This document shows, one piece after another, positions 56,721 through 64,000 of a DNA stretch of 64,000 bases. Each line of letters begins with the position of its first letter. Positions within the stretch are counted from its first letter, which is position 1. Origin of the DNA: Steinernema hermaphroditum (Eukaryota; Nematoda; Chromadorea; Rhabditida; Steinernematidae). Below the pieces are notes generated by a model. The model was not told the DNA's origin. It saw only the letters and a list, made by a program, of their open reading frames with translations, and made no database searches. The stretch covers positions 16,058,001 to 16,122,000 of the forward strand of contig CM059622.1 in assembly GCA_030435675.1 (NCBI GenBank), read 5' to 3'. The position numbers were made by a program, and so were the translations under genes.

Positions 56721-57249
56721 TGTACCCAAGAGATCTGAAATGATTCAGCGTGAGCATGAGACTCCCACGCCGGTGTTCCCGGGCACCACGCGTGTGCAAA
56801 ACCAAAATTCAAGTAGATTAGGCTACATATAACTGCGCAACAGAGAACAGGATTATCATTCCCGTGCTTGACATTCAAACTGATGCCGGCACACCTGCGC
56901 GCTCTCCCCCCGCAAACGCCCCTCTGGTCCTAATTAGGTTTGATGGCCACGGCGGAGGGAGGTCCACGAACAGTGGATCGTCGTCGTCGTCGACGCGCGG
57001 ATTTCCTGACATGAAAAGGTAATTCCATCGAAGCGGAAAACTCTGAATTGCGGCAAGAGGATGTTGACTCAGCGGAAATGATGCGCGAGCTATTTGTGGA
57101 TGGGGAAATGACGATCTTGAAATGCGCATTCTAAGTAAACACATTTTATTGGAGTACGGTAGGTTACATAGATCTGTGTCATGTGCAGCTGACACAAAAG
57201 TGTATGCCTGACCAAATTTTTCTGGGCTTCTGTTACATAAATCGTTCAA

Positions 57250-58680
57250 ACTGACGAAGTTATAAAGTAGTTCACTCTAAGAGCTCCGTCCATCTGGTCC
57301 TTAAGCTCTTCATTGCCGTCCATATAAGCCTTTAAAGATTCGCCGTGATGGCAAGCTCCCAATTGAATCAGCCCCTTCCAGCGCAAGCGAGTTCGACTCA
57401 AAAGTCTTCCATCTGGTTCAGAAGCTCTTCATGACAGGGGAAATTGGATATGCGACTACGGTGTGATAATACTCCCTTTGTACCATAACAAGCTCTCCTG
57501 GATGGTAATTAGACTCGTAAACTCCCAATAGAAACCACAAAACAAGTCACATGTAACCAGCCCAGCACAAACTCCTAAGAGACACCTTTTAAGAAAGGGT
57601 ATGTCAAACACAATTAAGAACACACCCCTTTTATTGGATGAAGTTCCAAGCAGAGTTTTTAAGCTCCCCTGTTCTGAGCAAGTTTTCCGGAAATGGGTCT
57701 CTTAAGCGTACTGTATTGAATCGGCATCCTCCATAAAACTTTGATGGCGTACCCAAAATCGCGGCATCAGTGAAATCAGAATGTGTTCATTATTAAAGCT
57801 GGAATACATTTTTGCGAGTCAGATTTTCATGCTTATTAGGTAGGTTTTGACTTGGCTTTGACGGTGGAGTGTTATAAACATATTACTGATCATATAGCAA
57901 ATCATATAGTATAATAGGAAACCACAAACAAAGCGAACTTACAGAAAATCCCTTTCGGAACCGTCTCTTTTAAAATTCCTCCCTGTTATCAGACGTTATC
58001 ACTTCAAAATTGAAAGACCTTTTGAATGATTTACACGGAGAGCACCACAATGATTTTCGATGAAAACTAGTTGTTCCATAGGGCCCACAATTCTGTCCAC
58101 GATGATTGGTGTCTTAATAGAGTTTTTGATGTTCTGTTGCTTATTAGCTGCGTGCGTTTGTGCAATATGCATGTTTACTTATTTGTCATTTACACCTTAT
58201 AAAATTCGCTTACCAGTTTAGAAGGCTGGTGATGGCGAAACGATCTGCGACCAGATGTCAGTGACGCATTAAGCCGATTATGGTAAGCCGTTTATTCGGA
58301 CGAATCCGCGAATTTGAAAGCCTGGCACGGCACATCCATTTTCCCTCAAATATGCCGTTTGATCAAAGACTTACCTTTGAAGGAGGAAGTAGAGATGTTG
58401 ATGTTCGTTTCCCATAATGACCGGAAACTCATCACGGAGAGAATGAACAATGTGTTGTTGAGTTTGAACTCGAATTGCGTATTGTTTGATAATAAAGGCT
58501 CATTAGATTATCCGTTATGAAAGATTAGCTTTTCGCTACAGTATTTGAATGCACCTTATCGTTATTGCAATAATTCGGTTCTTTTCGTCCCTTATCGAAC
58601 AGTTATGTTCGTTGAAATCCAGGCCTCTTCCGTCTAAGGAAAAGAAGAAAACGTGAAATAATGGAGCAGCAAGAAAAAAT
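57250..58680. other. Spacer, no recognised gene
   Basis: Weak direct repeats occur at about 57285-57320 and 57400-57435 (CCATCTGGT...AAGCTCTTCAT). A 68-codon frame at 58314-58520 has no recognised domain. Confidence 0.4.
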
Positions 58681-58683
58681 GAT

Positions 58684-58755
58684 TAGCAGCGAGTGGTTTC
58701 GATCCACCGACCTCTGGGTTATGGGCCCAGCACGCTTCCACTGCGCCACGCTGCT
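58684..58755 (-). tRNA. Initiator tRNA-Met (CAT)
   Basis: 72 nt on the minus strand. It has the initiator hallmarks: A1-T72 acceptor pair (AGCAGCG/CGCTGCT), GGG/CCC anticodon-stem pairs around the CCATAA loop, and GGATCGAAA in the T-arm. Body closely resembles the known nematode iMet sequence. Confidence 0.96.
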
Positions 58756-58934
58756 GATGCTACGTGAAAAGTGTGATTTTAGACATGGTGTGCAGATCGA
58801 TCCCGTTGATAGCGGTGTTGTACAGTCTCGTGAACTACATAAATAATAGGATATATTTTATTAGAAATCAGGTTTTTCCCGATAGTGTAACGCAGCAGAA
58901 GGCCCATTAGGATGTACCAATCTAAGAAAAGAAT

Positions 58935-58961
58935 TCCTGTTGACCAACACACTACTAACGC
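58935..58961 (-). pseudogene. tRNA-Gly (TCC) 5'-half remnant
   Basis: The minus strand reads CGCGTTAGTAGTGTGTTGGTCAA, a mutated version of the GCGTCTGTGGTGTAATGGTCAG start of tRNA-Gly(TCC). The spacer to the Gly-GCC at 59057 matches the inter-tRNA spacers at 45.7 and 51.9 kb, so this is the ruined half of the same divergent unit. Confidence 0.75.
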
Positions 58962-59056
58962 GATGGAAGACGATCCATATCTTCTGTTTTTGTCGCAAAG
59001 ATGCGCGGAATATATATGCCTGAGGGGATATCAGTTCCACTGTATCACAAAGGCAA

Positions 59057-59127
59057 GCATCGGTGGTTCAGTGGTAGAATGCTCGCCTGCCACGCGGGCG
59101 GCCCGGGTTCGATTCCCGGCCGATGCA
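59057..59127 (+). tRNA. tRNA-Gly (GCC)
   Basis: 71 nt, plus strand, perfect copy with anticodon GCC. Its upstream flank (TATATGCCTGAGGGGATAT) is the shared Gly-unit spacer. Confidence 0.95.
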
Positions 59128-59129
59128 AA

Positions 59130-60175
59130 CTTTATACCATCGCATTCGTATTCCAAACCATAAGTATCTATGCAAATACTATGCCTCGTGGTGTGTTCCT
59201 TCGTAAATCCAAAAGGCATCAAGTCGGATGTTTAGTTAGTCACGCAAAATGTGCGGTTGCAGTTGCTGATTTTTCTTTAAGCATTTGTTTCAGGTTCTGA
59301 GAAATTGGACCGAATGGTCGATATGGAACGCTCGGAAAGAGACCGACGTATGGGAAATACGTGCGGAAAAAAAATTTTTTTCATATGTTGTAAATTGGTA
59401 CTCGTAGTGTCATTCTCAGAGGCTGCTTTAGATCTATGTCGAGTAGTGATAAGGCGAGCTTAAATTCCTTCCAATTCATTTCAATGTTTAGCAAAAGCGA
59501 CTTTTGGCCAACCCCGTGACCAATTATTATGCCCGCCGCTATCACCCATTATTCCCCCTCACTCTGAAAGTGCTCCGGCCAGAGTGTTGTATCACCCTAT
59601 TGCTGTTGTTATTTACGTGCAGTTATGGATAAAATGATTTGAATTATACATAATTATGTCCCGCAAATCACATTTGCTCAAATAAGTTTATATTAAGTTC
59701 ATACACCTAAACATAAACGTACATACATCTAATGTCCATTTGTGTCGGTGAGGTCGTCCACTCGCCCCGGCCCAGAAGGCCTGGAACATCAGGGCTGCCG
59801 TAGTTCCACCGTCCTGCCAAGAAGCTGTTCACCACCCGCGCTGCCAGCTATTCCGATGATGGCACCCGTCACCCGTTGTGCTCTGCTATCTGCCCTATAT
59901 GGAAGTGAACTCCTCGCCTCTCTAATGCCCGTGCAAACTAATGGGACCGCTGATCAATCTACTAGGATTCCATCTCCAGCCGAGGCTAGAAGAAGATCAA
60001 CGGTGTGGTTTTGTCCCGTTGAGATGCTCTACACGATAAATAATAAATGGTATACATCTAAAATAAGTGACGAAGCATCGGTCAACATCAATAAACTACG
60101 ATTCCGGTGGTTAGCATGTATGTACCCGCAATTGAATTGAATCTTCTTATTATGAGTCCTGATTCGCCTCTCCGC
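59130..60175. other. Unresolved region
   Basis: A 132-codon plus frame at 59742-60140 lacks an ATG start and recognised domain. The minus strand here is also partly open. GC content rises at 59740-60020, as in exons nearby, so a coding exon is possible but not assigned. Confidence 0.25.
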
Positions 60176-60182
60176 CACTAGC

Positions 60183-63100
60183 TCATTTCACTTCCAGATG
60201 GTACTGATTCTGCTGCTGAGGTTGCTGCTGGTTGTGTTGGGGCTGCGCCGTCGACGTCGTCACCACTTGGGGCGTCCGCTGATCGCATAGCGACTGGATC
60301 TGCGCTCTGGCAATCTGTCTTGCCTGTTCCGGTAACGTTCGGAGATCGGCAATGACGCTCAATGCGAACGCTCTCTCGCCATCCACCAAATCCGTCGGGT
60401 TGAGGATGAAGTGATTGGGGTTGTGCGTGGCTTGAGGCTGTTGGATATGTTGCACTGTTGTGGTGGGCTGGTGCTGCACGGCTTGTGGACTGGCAGCGAT
60501 TGTCTGAAAAGAGGGGAATTAGGATTTCGCTTGGAATCAAATAAAGCAATCATGGGAAAATACACAGAAGTAGAGCTGCCTAAGTGGATGAAAAGGTGGA
60601 ATTGCGGTTGATGCATTGTCGGTGATGGAAAATTGATACAGGTTATAGGACAGACACATCCTATTGGACCATTTATTGAGCTTGTTTCTTAAGAAAGAAT
60701 GACAAGTTCACAAGAATACTTCAAGCTAGAGTTCTGTCAGCCAATCGGTGTGAAAAAATGGTATACATGGCTGATTTGACATTTGGTTTTGTATTAAAGA
60801 ACGACCAAAAGACAGATCTCTGGCGGAGTCGGAATCTAAGCCGAATTGGCTCGGCTCTGTCTCCAGCTTAGTTTGCATCACTGATCTTTCTGGAAGGGTT
60901 GCCTATTAAACATATTATGTAAATTTGAAATCTGATGTTTCGATTCAAAAGAGGTGCGTCCGTGTGACCATAGAAGTCTAGCTTTCGGAGAATGTTTCGA
61001 TAAGGATTTGATAATATATTAAATGATTTCTACAGGTACAACAGAGTCCCTCAGGACCCATAATGAAGCAGCTAGTCATTCTAGCTGGGGACATATTCCC
61101 AAACATAGATGGGCACGAACGGCTCGGATCGGATAGCCGGACGATCCGATCCGTTCAGCCGATCCTTGAGCTAGTTAGCCGTCAACTCACAGATCGGCTG
61201 AGGATATACAGTTGGGTCGTTGCCCACCTCTGTTCTCAACTATGTCACATGTTGGATGTCACGAAGGTCACAGCACTTACCTGATGGTGATGTTGCCTCG
61301 CTATTCCTGGAGATCCGTTCATGTGGCTCGGCTGTATATCGTCGACCATCGAATATTGGGGCATAATATTTCTGAAAAGCCATATCTCAGTCCTGCTCTG
61401 CGAAAGCGCGGGAGAGTTCCCACCGATGGATAGCAGCCAGATATAAACAAGCGGTCGATCAAATTCCACGACTTACCCGTGAATATCGTCGAACATGTTC
61501 ATGTCTTCGGACATCTCGTCGCTGTCCCGTTTCCTCTTCACCTGTCTTAAAGTCCTAACTTTAATATTACGATGAAAACGAATGAACTCACGTTGTTCTA
61601 TCATCTAAATACGGGTCGATCCAGGCCATTTGAGAGTATAGATTCCACGACGATGACTCGTCTGTTCCCTGAACCGACATCCTAATTTTCCGTTTTTCCC
61701 TCACGTATCGATCTCTCACTTTCTTCCATTGCTTGTATATTGAACTTATATCTCCTGAACATAGCAAGTCAATGTTAAACTGTGTCAAGCAACAGGTTAC
61801 CTGGATAGTTTAGTACCTTAATGATTTCTGACCACGCGGAACTTCTGAACTCGGAGTGTCGGTACTTCGGGTCTCTGATGTCGAATAGGCAGGGCTGTTT
61901 TCGGACCTCGTTGATGAGATTCTGTGCAAATTGGGGATCGCTGATCACTACCTGACGGTCTTGTTCGTACTGAAGTGGCGACTTAAGCAACAAGTAGATA
62001 TATTCGAGCAAGGTTGATGTTTAAGATGATATCTCATTGTGTATTAGTTTTGACCGATGTACGAAATAGGCAAGTTTATGCTGCTCTCTTTAATCATCCT
62101 TTTGTTCACTAAAGCACCAAAAACGAGTGCTAATTAGGTCCTTCTATCTTTTACCCCCTTATCAAATACACCTGATTCTCAGGCTATAATAGCTCCATTT
62201 CCAGGGTCATCTTTTGTCAAGAACCCACTCCTAGAAGACGTTCTTATCAAAAGATTAAAGCGTTCTATCATACATGGTTCTCAATAACCCAATATCATTT
62301 GGACAGCCTTCAATAATGGCCATTTTCCGACAGTTCATGTATGCCAAGATCTAATACATTTCCCATAGTAAAGTGTCATCGAAAAATCGCTTCTGCAACG
62401 AGCCTTTATGATAAAGTACATCGACATGGTTCCCGATATAGGTCGGGGTGTGTCTTTGTACCTGTGGTCAATATACCATAGTGGTTCGAAACAGAAATGT
62501 TGCATTCTCCGTCTTTCAGAATGTTGACCAATTTTAATCATGGAAGTTCTTGTTCCTAAGGAGTTATATGGTGATCATATGTGGGCCAAGAAGGCTTGCG
62601 AAAGGAGACGATTCTTGGATCTTCCCTGTTGTCCTTTGTAAATAAATAAGCGAACATTCTGACCCGTGTATCACATGTGTTGAAGCATTATTGCGTAATT
62701 TCGGTCTTTGTTATGCCATTTCACGAAGCTGACTAGTAAACATCTTAATTTTGAAAGCCAAAATTTCTGTGATAACGACGAATAACAGATGGAAATATCA
62801 GTCTAACCCGTGTACGATTTATAAGACTTAAAAATACACGTACCTCATCTCCATTCCCTCCAGGAATCTCCTTTCCGTCCTTGCCTACTCTCATGTACTT
62901 CTGCTGTGTCCTGTCCACCATATGTGGATCCAAAAAGCTGAGATGTTTGAAATATTGCCATGACGTTGTGTCGCCATGATACTTTATTTTCTTTTTTTCC
63001 TTTCCGTACTTATCACGTAGCTGCTTCCATCTGTTGTACAGTGTCCGCGCATCGCCTAAAGCACCCAAAAATGAAAATGTGCCAAGCGTGCACGCGCGAG

Positions 63101-63259
63101 CGTACCGTCGAATCCGAGATTTTGCACCAAACGGTTCCAGACCTTGATTTTGTAGTCGGCCGACCGGTACTGGCGGTCGGTTGAGTCGTAGAGGCATCTG
63201 TATTGGCGGACGGCTTCGATGAGGCGGAAGTTGAACGAGGGCTCGTGGTCGTCGCCCAT
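60183..63259 (-). CDS. Double-MADF, BESS-motif DNA-binding protein
   Basis: Minus-strand exons 63259-63106, 63055-62844, 61969-61801, 61754-61592, 61554-61477, 61371-61281 and 60503-60183 encode 395 residues. The first MADF domain (about residues 8-95) has FRLIEAVRQYRCLYD, YKIKVWNRLVQNLG and TLYNRWKQLRDKYGKEKKK. The second (about 136-230) has LINEVRKQPCLFDIRD, AWSEIIKVLNYPG and YKQWKKVRDRYVREKRK. Both domains are split by an intron at the same place, just after the G of the second helix, pointing to internal duplication. A Lys/Arg patch (VKRKRD) and Gln/His-rich linker follow. A BESS-like motif (FALSVIADLRTLPEQ then ARQIARAQIQSL) lies at about 335-361. MADF/BESS proteins are Myb/SANT-related transcription regulators. 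CTCTCAG abuts the start ATG. Confidence 0.85.
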
Positions 63260-63264
63260 CTGAG

Positions 63265-64000
63265 AGGATAGCAGTGCTCGGCTGATAAGTGCCTTCACGC
63301 GAGAATCACGCCGTCGCGGCCCGCGCGCGTCGCGTATACATAAACGGGCGAACGGTCAAGAAAGCATTCATTTTTGGTGGTGAGCAACGAAATTGCGTGT
63401 GAATTTTATTGACGGCGATACAGTGCGCCCGCCGATGGCGCGCAATTTGGTCGTGGCGGGACCGCGCTCCGCGGGGGTCTTTGTCACCGAGGTGATTGTG
63501 GAAGGGGTGACCTTTGCCGGGAGATCAATATGGCTTGTAGAAAATGAATGTAGAGGATGTGTCTTACAGCCTGAAATTTTGAATTTGAATGTTGAATGAA
63601 GCATAGCTTTCGAAAATCTGTGTAATAGAAAGGGACATATCTTATGCACAAAGAGAGGAACAACAAGCATCGCTGTTTACATTATTGGATGCTATTTAAA
63701 AACAGTAAAGGGAAGTGAAAGGTAAATATTGCTTTTTCTGTTCAAAAGGACGGTTTGAAACCGTTTCTACAAAGGAAGTACGCGTCGAGAGATAGTACAT
63801 TTTCTATGAGGGGTATTCTTCCCGTCGGTACCTAAATGCATAACAATGAGTGTGAAAAAAAGGTGGAAAAGAGTAGTGTAAGGCAATCCAGATTCTCTTC
63901 GCACCTTCAGAACAAAAAAAGCCGATCATGGAAACTCGATCTCATCAATCAGAGGGGAATAATTTATTAAATTGCGATTCAGGATTGGTGAACTAAAGGT
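63265..64000. other. Region upstream of the MADF gene
   Basis: GC-rich to about 63520, then AT-rich. A 68-codon plus frame at 63393-63599 begins at TTG, not ATG, and shows no domain. No gene called. Confidence 0.35.

Noticed and set aside
1..64000. 5S rRNA linked to SL1, CRISPR arrays, bacterial operons
   Set aside because: No 5S sequence was found near any SL1 copy, and no CRISPR-like spaced repeats or prokaryotic features occur; the sequence is eukaryotic nuclear DNA.

Overview
The window is nuclear DNA of a rhabditid-type nematode. The evidence is seven spliced-leader SL1 RNA genes carrying the canonical nematode leader, three intact U1 snRNA genes, a cuticle collagen, two serpentine chemoreceptors of the Sra type, and very small introns (many 36-45 nt). 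Several start codons sit just after a splice-acceptor-like TTTCAG, as expected for SL trans-splicing. The species cannot be fixed from the sequence alone.

Layout. 0-6.2 kb: cuticle collagen, a SUMO-like gene, and two tandem three-finger (Ly6-like) membrane proteins with an inverted pseudogene copy. 6.6-9.8 kb: three tiny single-pass membrane protein genes, interleaved with a head-to-head SL1 RNA gene pair, a lone SL1 gene and tRNAs. 10-14.3 kb: a charged small protein, a RING-H2 gene, tRNAs, and a perfect 31-copy GGGATA array that may encode a Pro-Tyr tail on the opposite strand. 14.3-20 kb: mostly unrecognised DNA with a tRNA-Phe/tRNA-Asp pair. 20.2-27.1 kb: dense minus-strand housekeeping block (Ly6-like protein, HPRT, small Cys-rich protein, RIO2 kinase, MATH-BTB protein of the MEL-26/SPOP type). 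27-39 kb: gene-poor and repeat-rich, with terminal-inverted-repeat elements, a TTAA-flanked foldback, a SINE-like repeat, GACGC palindromes, tandem duplications and two tRNAs. 39.1-42.3 kb: a nine-exon ankyrin-like plus LRAT/NlpC-P60-type gene. 42.4-52 kb: the snRNA cluster (four SL1, three U1, one rearranged U1) surrounding a chemoreceptor and two tRNA-Gly pairs. 52-57 kb: a small leucine-zipper-like gene and a second chemoreceptor. 58.6-59.2 kb: initiator tRNA-Met and tRNA-Gly. 60.2-63.3 kb: a double-MADF/BESS gene.

The most notable system is the SL1/U1 cluster. SL1 and U1 RNA genes lie divergently 189-247 bp apart, and each has the same 22-bp promoter motif about 20-40 bp upstream of its start. 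The SL1 RNA donates the leader in trans-splicing and U1 recognises 5' splice sites in cis-splicing, so one bidirectional unit would make two splicing snRNPs. In C. elegans the SL1 genes are instead linked to 5S rDNA.

Exon models were assembled by hand from GT-AG (one GC-AG) junctions, reading frame and family resemblance. Exact ends are predictions.
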